DNA of 37,646 nt from Apilactobacillus ozensis DSM 23829 = JCM 17196 (lineage in GTDB: Bacteria; Bacillota; Bacilli; Lactobacillales; Lactobacillaceae): the NCBI RefSeq assembly GCF_001435995.1, contig NZ_AYYQ01000027.1, forward strand, positions 502 through 38,147. Direction: 5' to 3'. Position numbers and translations under genes: made by a program. The notes beneath the pieces were generated by a model that worked only from the letters and a program-made list of their open reading frames with translations, made no database searches and had not been told where the DNA came from. Position 1 is the first letter of the stretch. Every line of letters starts with the position of its first letter. Below, piece after piece: positions 25,786 through 33,206 of the stretch.

Positions 25786-25834
25786 AGTTTTATTTTATAT
25801 GTATCGCGTAATTATATTCAGGAGGTGAAAAATT

Positions 25835-26806
25835 ATTGAGACGTTATTTAACGAAATTATAGAGCAAGCGTTTGATGATAATATATCAGACATTTATATT
25901 TTGCCAGTAGGTAATAGTTATGAAGTCAAATTTAGAAGAGCGCATTTTAATGAACTTTACGTTCAATTATCTTCTAGTAAAGCACAGCAATTAATAAATT
26001 TTTGTAAATATATTTCGAATATGTCAGTGAGCGAACACCGTCGTCCACAAATGGGATCTATTATTAGAAAAATTAAATCTAAAAAAATATATTTAAGATT
26101 TTCATCAGTGGGTGATTTTCAAAATCGTGATTCTATAGTGATTAGAGTATTATATAGTTCTGAAAAAAATGACTATTATGATGAATTAAATAACCCAATT
26201 AAAATGTTAAGTAAACAGAATTTATCTAATGGAATAGTTTTGTTTGCTGGTCCCACTGGTTCCGGTAAAACTACATCTATATATAATATTGCTAAATATT
26301 ATGGCAAAAATAAAATGGTTATGACGATTGAAGATCCAATTGAAATTCACGAAGAAAACTTTCTACAGCTACAGGTAAATGAAAACTCTAATATGAAATA
26401 TGAAGACTTGTTAAAAGTAGGACTCCGTAATCGCCCAGATATTTTCATAATTGGTGAAATTAGAGATGAGAATACTGCTGCTGTTGCAGTTAAAGCAGCA
26501 CTAAGTGGACACCTAGTTTTGAGTACAATTCATGCTAATAGTCACATTGGTGTAATTAAAAGGCTATTGAAGTTAGGAATTAATAATGACTATTTAAAAT
26601 ATGCAATTAATTCTATTATTTATCAGAAATTAGTCCCTAGTAATAATGATAATATGTATCTTATGGCAACTATGTCGACTAATCAAGAATTATTTTACGA
26701 TAAAAAAACAGACAATCACTATAGTCAGGAATGGAACAAAAAATTAGATGTACTTTTACAAAGTCAAAAAATTAATCAGAAAGTTTATGATAAAACAATT
26801 CTGTAA
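25835..26806 (+). CDS. comGA: Competence pseudopilus assembly ATPase ComGA, apparent ATT start
   Basis: ComGA is the cytoplasmic type II/IV secretion-type ATPase that powers assembly of the competence pseudopilus. The core has Walker A GPTGSGKTTS, the aspartate box MTIEDPIEIHEENFLQLQVN and Walker B DIFIIGEIRDENTAAVAVKAALSGH. The first in-frame TTG (25901) would cut off the N-terminal segment that leads into SDIYILPVGNSYEVKF, which relatives have. The frame remains open upstream only to a TGA at 25826-25828. Directly after it is GGAGGTGA (25821-25828), then ATT at 25835. Start at this ATT gives 323 residues, a normal length. A TTG at 25836 is out of frame and stops after eight codons. Either a rare ATT start or a one-base sequence difference explains this. 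Confidence 0.9.
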   Translation: METLFNEIIEQAFDDNISDIYILPVGNSYEVKFRRAHFNELYVQLSSSKAQQLINFCKYISNMSVSEHRRPQMGSIIRKIKSKKIYLRFSSVGDFQNRDSIVIRVLYSSEKNDYYDELNNPIKMLSKQNLSNGIVLFAGPTGSGKTTSIYNIAKYYGKNKMVMTIEDPIEIHEENFLQLQVNENSNMKYEDLLKVGLRNRPDIFIIGEIRDENTAAVAVKAALSGHLVLSTIHANSHIGVIKRLLKLGINNDYLKYAINSIIYQKLVPSNNDNMYLMATMSTNQELFYDKKTDNHYSQEWNKKLDVLLQSQKINQKVYDKTIL

Positions 26807-27782
26807 TAAGCAAATGAAATTGGTTGATCAATCTAATCTTTTCAATAGATTAAATGAATTAATATCTGTAGGATTTTCAATAAAAGATTCAATCACCTTT
26901 TTGTGCAATACCACTAATAGCTCTAAATTATCTTTAGCTGAAAAAAGGCTGAGTGAAGGGCATTCGTTTAGCTATAGTGTAAAGTCTTTGATTAACCATA
27001 ATTTTTATAATCAGCTATTGATTAGTGAAAACAATGGTACGTTAAATAATTCACTAAAGGGCTTAGGTACATTTACTCAAGTTATCGATACTTACAATAA
27101 AAAAATCAAGAATATTTTAATTTATCCAGCATTTTTAATTCTAATGCTATTCGCTGTAGTTTTATTAATCAGTAATGTGATTATGCCACAAATGAGCGAA
27201 ATGGATTCTTACTTGGTCTCACCAATGATGAGTTTATATGTAATTATAGGGATAGCTGTTATACTTTTAGGCGGATTTTTAGTTATTTATAAATGTATGC
27301 ATAACTTGAGCCCAATTACTAGAGTTAAAATTTTTACTAAAGTTCCACTATTCGGCAAAGTTTATAGCTATTACTTAAGTTATTATTTGTCGATTAATTT
27401 ATTTTTATTTTTGAATAGTGGACTAGACATCCAAAAAGTGATTAATGTGGTAGGCAAATTTGATGAAAATACAGTTATATATCAATTATCCAGTCTACTT
27501 AACCAGCATTTAAATTCTGGGCAGTCATACAAGTCTTTTATAGAAAAATATAATTTCATTCCAAAAGAGTACACTATTTTTATTACTCAAGGATTACCTA
27601 AATTAGAATTAGCTAATCATTTTCTGGCTTTCTCAAATGTTTCTTTTACAAATATGGATAAACGAATCAATCGGCTTATTAACGCTATTCAACCATTGAT
27701 ATTTTTAATAATTGGAATCGTTATTGTAATCACGTATATGAGTATATTATTACCAGTTTATCAATCTATGAAGGGAATTTAA
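26787..27782 (+). CDS. comGB: Competence pseudopilus membrane protein ComGB
   Basis: ComGB is the polytopic inner-membrane platform protein (type II secretion GspF family) for the pseudopilus. The 331 residues show an N-terminal cytoplasmic helical domain (LFNRLNELISVGFSIKDSI). Membrane helices follow around residues 105-130 (LIYPAFLILMLFAVVLLIS) and 140-165, with a second GspF repeat (NLFLFLNSGLDIQKVI) and a C-terminal helix (LIFLIIGIVIVITYMSILL). ATG 26787 is chosen; it overlaps comGA by 20 bases, with AGAAAG upstream. An ATG at 26814 is an alternative. Confidence 0.9.
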   Translation: MIKQFCNKQMKLVDQSNLFNRLNELISVGFSIKDSITFLCNTTNSSKLSLAEKRLSEGHSFSYSVKSLINHNFYNQLLISENNGTLNNSLKGLGTFTQVIDTYNKKIKNILIYPAFLILMLFAVVLLISNVIMPQMSEMDSYLVSPMMSLYVIIGIAVILLGGFLVIYKCMHNLSPITRVKIFTKVPLFGKVYSYYLSYYLSINLFLFLNSGLDIQKVINVVGKFDENTVIYQLSSLLNQHLNSGQSYKSFIEKYNFIPKEYTIFITQGLPKLELANHFLAFSNVSFTNMDKRINRLINAIQPLIFLIIGIVIVITYMSILLPVYQSMKGI

Positions 27783-27786
27783 TGAA

Positions 27787-28095
27787 TTGCATAAGACTAA
27801 AAAAGCTTTTACGTTAATTGAAATGACAATCGTTTTATTTATTATTTCTTTATTGATTTTAATAATAGTTCCAAATTTATCAGCTCAAAAAAATAAAGCT
27901 AATAAGATACATTCGAACGCTATGACATTAGTTATTCAGAATCAAATTGATTCATATTTAGACGATGACAAAGACAAAAAAGTAGATTTTGAAATGCTAC
28001 AAAAAGATGGCTACTTAACAGAAAAACAAATTAATAATGCTAAAAAAATGGGGCTTACGATTAAAGATAATAAGGTCTTAAATGACAAGTCATAA
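27787..28095 (+). CDS. comGC: Competence major pseudopilin ComGC
   Basis: ComGC is the major subunit of the competence pseudopilus, processed by the prepilin peptidase ComC. The 102-residue protein has a short basic leader and the type IV prepilin motif KKAFTLIEM followed by a hydrophobic helix TIVLFIISLLILIIVP. The mature part has the YLTEKQINNAKK segment typical of ComGC. The start is TTG, 4 bases after the comGB stop, with GAAGGG about 12 bases upstream. An ATG at 27782 is out of frame. Confidence 0.93.
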   Translation: MHKTKKAFTLIEMTIVLFIISLLILIIVPNLSAQKNKANKIHSNAMTLVIQNQIDSYLDDDKDKKVDFEMLQKDGYLTEKQINNAKKMGLTIKDNKVLNDKS

Positions 28096-28501
28096 ATCAG
28101 CTTTTACCTTAGCTGAAACTTTGGTTACGCTTTTAATATCAACAATCGTGGTTTTACTTATATTTTTCATGTCTCAGCTAAACTGGAATAAATATAAAAT
28201 TGATTACTTTTTTAACAGTTTTCATAGTTATTGGTCGCAGCAACAATTATTTTCTAAACAAAAAAATGTTGCAACTACTGTTTTTATTAATAAAAACAAC
28301 AATACCATATATTTTATTAATCCTTATAAAAAAGATGAATTAATTATTCCTAAAGAACTCACCTTACACAGTTCTTACAAATTAAAGATTAATCCGGATG
28401 GCTATACGAAGCCATGTACTGTCTACTGGAACGCTGACGATGGCAAAACATATAAGCAGACTTTTCAAATGGGATGGGGAATATATCATATTAAAGTATA
28501 A
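28082..28501 (+). CDS. comGD: Competence minor pseudopilin ComGD
   Basis: This 139-residue prepilin-like protein has a leader MTSHKSAFTLAETLVTLLIS with the expected processing site before Phe and a hydrophobic helix. The mature part is variable, as usual for ComGD. The ATG overlaps comGC by 14 bases, indicating coupled translation. Assignment to ComGD rests on position and on the prepilin motif. Confidence 0.88.
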   Translation: MTSHKSAFTLAETLVTLLISTIVVLLIFFMSQLNWNKYKIDYFFNSFHSYWSQQQLFSKQKNVATTVFINKNNNTIYFINPYKKDELIIPKELTLHSSYKLKINPDGYTKPCTVYWNADDGKTYKQTFQMGWGIYHIKV

Positions 28502-28667
28502 AAAAGCTTTTACAATAGCTGATACACTTTTAGCATTAATGCTTTTATCTACAGGATTAGTTATATACTTTGACACGATTAAAGTCATTAATAATAAAAC
28601 TAACGAAAGTAGAAAAATATTAATTGAAAGCAGGAAAAATTACACAAATGCACAAATTAAAAAATAA
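28440..28667 (+). CDS. comGE: Competence minor pseudopilin ComGE
   Basis: The prepilin motif KKAFTIADTLLALMLLSTG identifies this small pseudopilin-like protein, and its position between comGD and comGF fits ComGE. The start is uncertain. The nearest in-frame ATG (28440) gives 75 residues with a leader of about 20 residues before the motif, longer than usual. A shorter leader would need ATC or ATA (28485 or 28488) behind GATGGGGA (28473-28480). The ORF could also extend back to ATG 28398. It overlaps comGD and comGF. Confidence 0.75.
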   Translation: MAKHISRLFKWDGEYIILKYKKAFTIADTLLALMLLSTGLVIYFDTIKVINNKTNESRKILIESRKNYTNAQIKK

Positions 28668-29064
28668 AACAGGCTTTACGATAATAGAGACATTGTTGTC
28701 TCTTTTTATTTTATCTACTTTGTCTTTACTTATAATAGTTATTATCGGCACTAACAAAGCTAGTCTTAAACACCATAATTATGTTACTAATTTCTATCTT
28801 TTTATTGATAACTTAGAATCTAATAAACTTAATTTTAAGATTGCTAGTATCGATAAGCACAACTTGGGGCTTGTAGCTAATCACAAAAATTATAATCTTT
28901 CAATTTATAAAAATATGCTAAGGCTAACTAATAATCATAATCAAGGTTATTTGCCGATGCTAGATGATGTAATAGACGTAAACTTTACTAATAATAAGGC
29001 CAAAACTTTTATTCAAGTAACTTTCGAAAATCATCAAAAATTAACAACGCAGCTATTAACTTAG
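28648..29064 (+). CDS. comGF: Competence minor pseudopilin ComGF
   Basis: This 138-residue protein has a prepilin-type N-terminus (KLKNKTGFTIIETLLSLFIL) and the C-terminal character of ComGF (Asn/Lys-rich beta region, LRLTNNHNQGYLPMLDDVIDV). ATG 28648 is chosen with AGGA upstream; it overlaps comGE by 20 bases. A TTG at 28624 would add eight residues and is less likely. The function follows from position and motif. Confidence 0.85.
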   Translation: MHKLKNKTGFTIIETLLSLFILSTLSLLIIVIIGTNKASLKHHNYVTNFYLFIDNLESNKLNFKIASIDKHNLGLVANHKNYNLSIYKNMLRLTNNHNQGYLPMLDDVIDVNFTNNKAKTFIQVTFENHQKLTTQLLT

Positions 29065-29076
29065 GAGAAATAATAA

Positions 29077-29232
29077 ATGATTAAATTTAAGGAAGGTTCA
29101 GCTACATTTATAACTATTTTGTTGCTGTTGCTCTTAACATGGATACTTTATTACAGGTTGAATGATTTTAACAATGAAGTAAAAATCAATAAAACTTTGA
29201 TTAATAAATATAATAGTTATAAAACTAAGTAA
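29077..29232 (+). CDS. comGG: Very short ComGG-like protein (51 aa)
   Basis: An ATG with GGAG 9 bases upstream opens a 51-codon frame 12 bases after comGF. The product starts MIKFKEGSATFITILLLLLL, a short basic leader, a KEGSATF segment resembling the processing region of ComGG, and one membrane helix. A charged tail of about 25 residues follows. Position as last gene of the operon supports ComGG. It is shorter than typical ComGG (about 90-130 residues), so the pseudopilin body is strongly reduced. Presence of the gene is likely; the name is inferred from position. Confidence 0.7.
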   Translation: MIKFKEGSATFITILLLLLLTWILYYRLNDFNNEVKINKTLINKYNSYKTK

Positions 29233-29248
29233 TTTATTTGTTAGTATC

Positions 29249-29278
29249 TTGAATTTATTAATAAATTTCTGGTAATAT
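29249..29278 (+). promoter_or_regulatory. Sigma-A promoter of ytxK-ackA
   Basis: TTGAAT, an 18-base spacer and TAATAT preceded by TGG form an extended -10 promoter between comGG and the methyltransferase gene. ytxK-ackA need not depend on competence transcription. Confidence 0.7.
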
Positions 29279-29320
29279 GAGAGTAGTTATTATCTAATAA
29301 ATTTAAAGGAGCTGAGTCTG

Positions 29321-30346
29321 CTGGCTGTAGAAAATATTGAAAATATATTTAAAGTATTAGATCAATCAACTGTACTACTAAAAAACAGTCTACAAGTTTC
29401 TTATATGGACGCTTTTATTGAAACTTGTAATAACTTATTAGATGGTCAAGTTATGGTTGAAGATGATAAGCCTGATAATAACACAGTTAAAAAATTAGAC
29501 GATTTGTATTCTCAAATTGATATTTCATCATTAGACAGTGAAACAATTAGAAAAGCTATACAAATGGTTATGATTAAAGCAATCACACAAGATAAAATCC
29601 AAGCTAATCATCAGATAACTCCAGATACAATAGCTTTTATAATCGGATATATTGTTACTAGGATATTTGAAAATTATGAAAAGTTAAGTATTTTGGATTT
29701 AGCAGCTGGGACTGGAAACTTGTTAACAGCAATCATGAATCAATTGAACAAGGCTTTAAAAATTGATGTTAATGGAATTGGAATAGATAACGATGACTCT
29801 ATGCTATCTGTGGCTAACATTAATGCTCAAATGCAGAAAAAGCATGATTCACTTGAATTGATCCATCAAGATTCAATTAATAATTTGTTGGTCGATGACG
29901 TTGATTTGGTAGTTTCTGATTTACCAGTTGGCTATTACCCAATTGATGAAAACGTACAAAACTATCAAACTAAAGCAAGTGATGGTCATTCTTATGCACA
30001 TCACTTATTGATAGAGCAAGGCATGAATCATGTTAAAGATGGTGGATTTGGAATATTTCTAGTACCAAGTAATATTTTTGAAACTAAAGAATCTAAAGGT
30101 CTCCTAAAATGGATTCAAGGTTCTGCTTACTTCCAAGGTTTACTTAATCTTCCTAAAGACATTTTTCAAAACAATAAAGCACAAAAAGCTATTCTAATAT
30201 TGCAAAAGCATGGAAGTCATGCCAAACAAGCTGACCAAGTTATGATTGGTGAATTTCCATCTTTTAAAAACACTAAAGAGTTTCAACATTTTGTTGCTGA
30301 AATAGTTCAATGGGAAGAAAAAGATTTATTATCAAGTCATAAATAA
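29321..30346 (+). CDS. YtxK-like class I SAM-dependent methyltransferase, apparent CTG start
   Basis: This N6-adenine-methyltransferase-like protein has unknown substrate and a gene position next to ackA that is conserved from Bacillus (ytxK-ackA) to lactobacilli. SAM motif I is ILDLAAGTGNLL, and the catalytic-loop equivalent is DLVVSDLPVGYYP rather than a strict NPPY. The ATG at 29405 would drop about 28 residues (AVENIENIFKVLDQSTVLLK and following) that look like the normal family N-terminus. The open frame upstream has no ATG, GTG or TTG. CTG at 29321, or 29318, lies 6-9 bases after AAAGGAG (29305-29311) and gives 341 residues, a normal length. Confidence 0.85.
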   Translation: MAVENIENIFKVLDQSTVLLKNSLQVSYMDAFIETCNNLLDGQVMVEDDKPDNNTVKKLDDLYSQIDISSLDSETIRKAIQMVMIKAITQDKIQANHQITPDTIAFIIGYIVTRIFENYEKLSILDLAAGTGNLLTAIMNQLNKALKIDVNGIGIDNDDSMLSVANINAQMQKKHDSLELIHQDSINNLLVDDVDLVVSDLPVGYYPIDENVQNYQTKASDGHSYAHHLLIEQGMNHVKDGGFGIFLVPSNIFETKESKGLLKWIQGSAYFQGLLNLPKDIFQNNKAQKAILILQKHGSHAKQADQVMIGEFPSFKNTKEFQHFVAEIVQWEEKDLLSSHK

Positions 30347-30366
30347 CTAAGGAGATTTTAATAATT

Positions 30367-31557
30367 ATGGAAAAATCAATTGCAATAAATGCTGGTAGTT
30401 CAACCTTAAAATTTAAATTATTTGAAATGCCTTCAGAAAGATTAATTTCTAGTGGAGCTATTGACCGCATCGGATTAACTAAATCTGATGTAGCCATTAA
30501 ATATGGTGATGGACAAAAATTCCACAAAACTATGGACATTAAAGATCATGAAGAAGCTATTAAATTAGTTTTAGATAAATTATTAAGTTTGGATATTATT
30601 AAAGACTACAATGAGATTACTGGAGTAGGTCATCGTGTTGTAGCTGGTGGTGAATTCTTTACTGATTCTGTAGTTATTGATGACGATGTTTTGAATAAGT
30701 TAGAAGAATTGTCAGAATTAGCACCATTACATGAACCAGCTAACATTCTAGGAATTAAAGCTTTTAAACACATTTTGCCAAACGTTATTAGTGTGGCTGT
30801 GTTTGATACTTCATTCCATACATCAATGCCTGAAGAAAACTATATGTATGCCTTACCATATAAGTACTATCGTGAATATAAGGCTCGTAAGTATGGTGCT
30901 CATGGAACTAGTTATAGATATGTTTCAGGTAGAGCAGCGTCAATGTTAGGTAAACCAGTGGAAGATTTGAAACTAGTTATAATGCATTTAGGAGCAGGTG
31001 CTTCTATTTGTGCTGTTGACCATGGTAAATCATTAGATACTTCCATGGGTTTCACACCTTTAACTGGAATAATGATGGCTACTCGTTCAGGTGATGTTGA
31101 TCCATCACTACTATCATATATCATGGAAAAAGATGGTATTTCTAACATGAGCGATATGATTAATACCTTGAATAAAAAATCTGGCTTGCTAGGTGTATCA
31201 GAAGTTTCAGCTGATATGCGTGACTTGGAAGCAGTTATGGACAACAATCATCAAGCTAAACTTGCTAGAGATATGTACATGAACCGCATTGTTAGATACG
31301 TTGGACAATACGTTGCAGAAATGAATGGTGTTGATGCAGTGGTATTTACTGCCGGTGTTGGTGAAAACGATATTGGTATTAGACAAGAGGTTGCTGATAA
31401 GTTGAGTTACTTTGGTATTTCAGTAGACCCAGAAAAGAACCACATTCGTGGAGTGGAAAGAGACATCAGTACTGATGATGCAACTACTAAGGCTCTATTA
31501 ATACCTACTAACGAAGAATTAATGATTGTTAGAGATATTGAAAGACTAAAGAAATAA
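30367..31557 (+). CDS. ackA: Acetate kinase
   Basis: Acetate kinase converts acetyl phosphate and ADP to acetate and ATP, the final ATP-yielding step from acetyl-P or pyruvate/phosphoketolase pathways. The 396 residues have the family N-terminus IAINAGSSTLKFKLF and the substrate arginine in GHRVVAGGEFF. The catalytic aspartate lies in VFDTSFHTSMP, the second arginine in TRSGDVDPS and the C-terminal glutamate in IPTNEELMIV. A strong AAGGAG precedes the ATG. It follows the methyltransferase by 20 bases and ends at a terminator. No cre site is evident just upstream. Confidence 0.97.
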   Translation: MEKSIAINAGSSTLKFKLFEMPSERLISSGAIDRIGLTKSDVAIKYGDGQKFHKTMDIKDHEEAIKLVLDKLLSLDIIKDYNEITGVGHRVVAGGEFFTDSVVIDDDVLNKLEELSELAPLHEPANILGIKAFKHILPNVISVAVFDTSFHTSMPEENYMYALPYKYYREYKARKYGAHGTSYRYVSGRAASMLGKPVEDLKLVIMHLGAGASICAVDHGKSLDTSMGFTPLTGIMMATRSGDVDPSLLSYIMEKDGISNMSDMINTLNKKSGLLGVSEVSADMRDLEAVMDNNHQAKLARDMYMNRIVRYVGQYVAEMNGVDAVVFTAGVGENDIGIRQEVADKLSYFGISVDPEKNHIRGVERDISTDDATTKALLIPTNEELMIVRDIERLKK

Positions 31558-31564
31558 TTATTTT

Positions 31565-31599
31565 AATGACATGCTTTTCTAATTGCATGTCATTTTTTT
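31565..31599 (+). terminator. Rho-independent terminator after ackA
   Basis: A 10-base-pair stem, aatgacatgc/gcatgtcatt, has a 10-base loop and a T run, starting 8 bases after the ackA stop. Confidence 0.9.
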
Positions 31600-31716
31600 C
31601 ATTTTAAAGTGAAAAAAAATCATTTTAACAATAAAAGGTTGAACAAACGTTATTCTATTGCTGATTCTACATTTCTGAATTATTTACTATGATTAAACAT
31701 TTTAGCTTTTTAAAGA

Positions 31717-31722
31717 TATAAT
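31717..31722 (+). promoter_or_regulatory. Probable -10 of the permease gene
   Basis: A perfect TATAAT lies 32 bases ahead of the permease start. The region 17 bases upstream (TAAACA, 31694-31699) is a poor -35. The remainder of the gap after the ackA terminator shows nothing else I can support. Confidence 0.45.
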
Positions 31723-31753
31723 TATTTTATGATAATTTAAGGGAGGTTTAAAA

Positions 31754-33130
31754 ATGTCCGAAAAAATAGATTCAAATGATGGACAAATGTCTAAAGGTTT
31801 AAAAAACAGGCATGTTCAACTAATTGCTTTAGGAGGAACGATTGGAACGGGGTTGTTTTTAGGTGCCGGTCAATCGATTAACTTTGCTGGTCCTTCGATT
31901 GTACTTTCATACCTAATTGCTGGAATAGCCTGTTTCTTCTTAATGCGTGCTTTAGGGGAACTTCTATTATCAGATTTAAACTGTCATTCATATATTGATT
32001 TTATAACTAAATATTTAGGTGAAAAAATAGGTTTCGTTGCTGGTTGGACTTATTGGGGATGTTGGATAACAATCGCAATGGCTGAAATAACCGCTGCAAG
32101 TTTATATGTGCATTTTTGGTTTCCAGGAATTCCGCAGTGGTTATCAGGATTATTCTTTTTATTAGTGTTGTTTCTTTTAAATTCTTTTAACGTTTCAGCT
32201 TTCGGTGAAACTGAATTCTGGTTCTCGATGATTAAGGTAGTAGCTATTTTAGCTTTGATAGTTGTAGGACTAATTTTAGTCTTTATAGGTTTTAAAACGC
32301 CGATGGGACATGCAAGTTTTGGAAACTTCTTTGGTAGTAGTTTTTTTGCGAATGGCCCTAAGGGATTCTTTTTAAGTTTTCAGATGGTTATTTTTAGTTT
32401 TGCTGGAATTGAAATGATTGGGATGACTGCTTCAGAAACTCACAATCCTAACAAAGTAATTCCAAAAGCTATTAATGAAGTTCCAATGCGAATTCTTATT
32501 TTTTATATTGGTGCTTTATTGGTGCTAATGTTTATCTATCCTTGGAATCATATAAGCACTCAATCCAGTCCTTTCGTACAAGTGTTTGAAAGTATTGGGA
32601 TTAAATCAGCTGCGGCCATTATTAATTTTGTGGTTTTAACTGCTGCTGTTTCAGCATGTAATTCAGCTGTTTTTACTACAGGTAGAATGTTGTTTTCTTT
32701 AACTTATCATTCTAAGAAAAAGTTTCCTGCTAAATTAGGGACTTTGTCTAAAAATAAAATACCGTTTAATGCAATACTATTTTCCATTGTTGTGATAGCT
32801 GTTTCCCTAATCTTGAATAAATTGATTCCTAATGGAGTCTTTACCTTTATTTCAAGTGTTGCAACAACTTGTTTCCTATTGATTTGGGGATTAATTATAG
32901 TTGCACATTTAAAATATAGAAAAATTACAAAGCACAATCATTTAGAAAATAAGTTGACTTTTAAGATGCCAATTTATCCACTTTCCGATTACTTTGTATT
33001 AGCATTCTTTTTATTAGTAGCTATAGTAATGTTATTTAAAATGGATACTTTAATCGCGTTATTAGGTTCGTTAGTATGGTTTGTCATACTACTTGTAATA
33101 CATTCAATGAGTGAAAAAGGTTCTAATTAA
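31754..33130 (+). CDS. APC-superfamily amino acid permease, CycA-like
   Basis: This 12-helix secondary transporter of the amino acid transporter (AAT) family has 458 residues. The N-terminal signature KNRHVQLIALGGTIGTGLFLGAG and the first helices are clear. MRALGELLLSDL, FGETEFWFSMIKVVAILALI and the SPFVQVF-INFVVLTAAVSACNSAVF region resemble the E. coli D-serine/D-alanine/glycine permease CycA more than LysP or GabP. The substrate is therefore probably a small neutral or D-amino acid, inferred from similarity I recall, not tested. A strong AAGGGAGG ribosome site precedes the ATG. The gene stands alone between two terminators. Confidence 0.88.
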   Translation: MSEKIDSNDGQMSKGLKNRHVQLIALGGTIGTGLFLGAGQSINFAGPSIVLSYLIAGIACFFLMRALGELLLSDLNCHSYIDFITKYLGEKIGFVAGWTYWGCWITIAMAEITAASLYVHFWFPGIPQWLSGLFFLLVLFLLNSFNVSAFGETEFWFSMIKVVAILALIVVGLILVFIGFKTPMGHASFGNFFGSSFFANGPKGFFLSFQMVIFSFAGIEMIGMTASETHNPNKVIPKAINEVPMRILIFYIGALLVLMFIYPWNHISTQSSPFVQVFESIGIKSAAAIINFVVLTAAVSACNSAVFTTGRMLFSLTYHSKKKFPAKLGTLSKNKIPFNAILFSIVVIAVSLILNKLIPNGVFTFISSVATTCFLLIWGLIIVAHLKYRKITKHNHLENKLTFKMPIYPLSDYFVLAFFLLVAIVMLFKMDTLIALLGSLVWFVILLVIHSMSEKGSN

Positions 33131-33146
33131 TTTTAGAAGCTTTTTT
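33114..33146 (+). terminator. Probable terminator after the permease
   Basis: An imperfect stem, aaaaggttctaa/ttagaagctttt with one mismatch, spans the stop codon and runs into T residues. Confidence 0.6.
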
Positions 33147-33206
33147 GTTTATAATTAAAATTTATTGTTATCATATATGTATTATGTCAGTTAAGGAGGA
33201 TAATTT

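Noticed and set aside
25798-25815. Competence sigma-factor box ahead of comGA (gtatcgcgtaattata)
   Set aside because: It does not match the streptococcal TACGAATA box or a clear sigma-H pattern. The lineage-specific motif is unknown to me, so no promoter was assigned.
25836-25862. TTG at 25836 as the comGA start
   Set aside because: It is out of frame with comGA and reaches a stop after eight codons; it could only work if the sequence had one base more or less.
31639-31655. Possible cre site around AAACGTT ahead of the permease
   Set aside because: The central ACGT fits, but the TGW bases at the proper distance are missing, so the match to the consensus is too weak.
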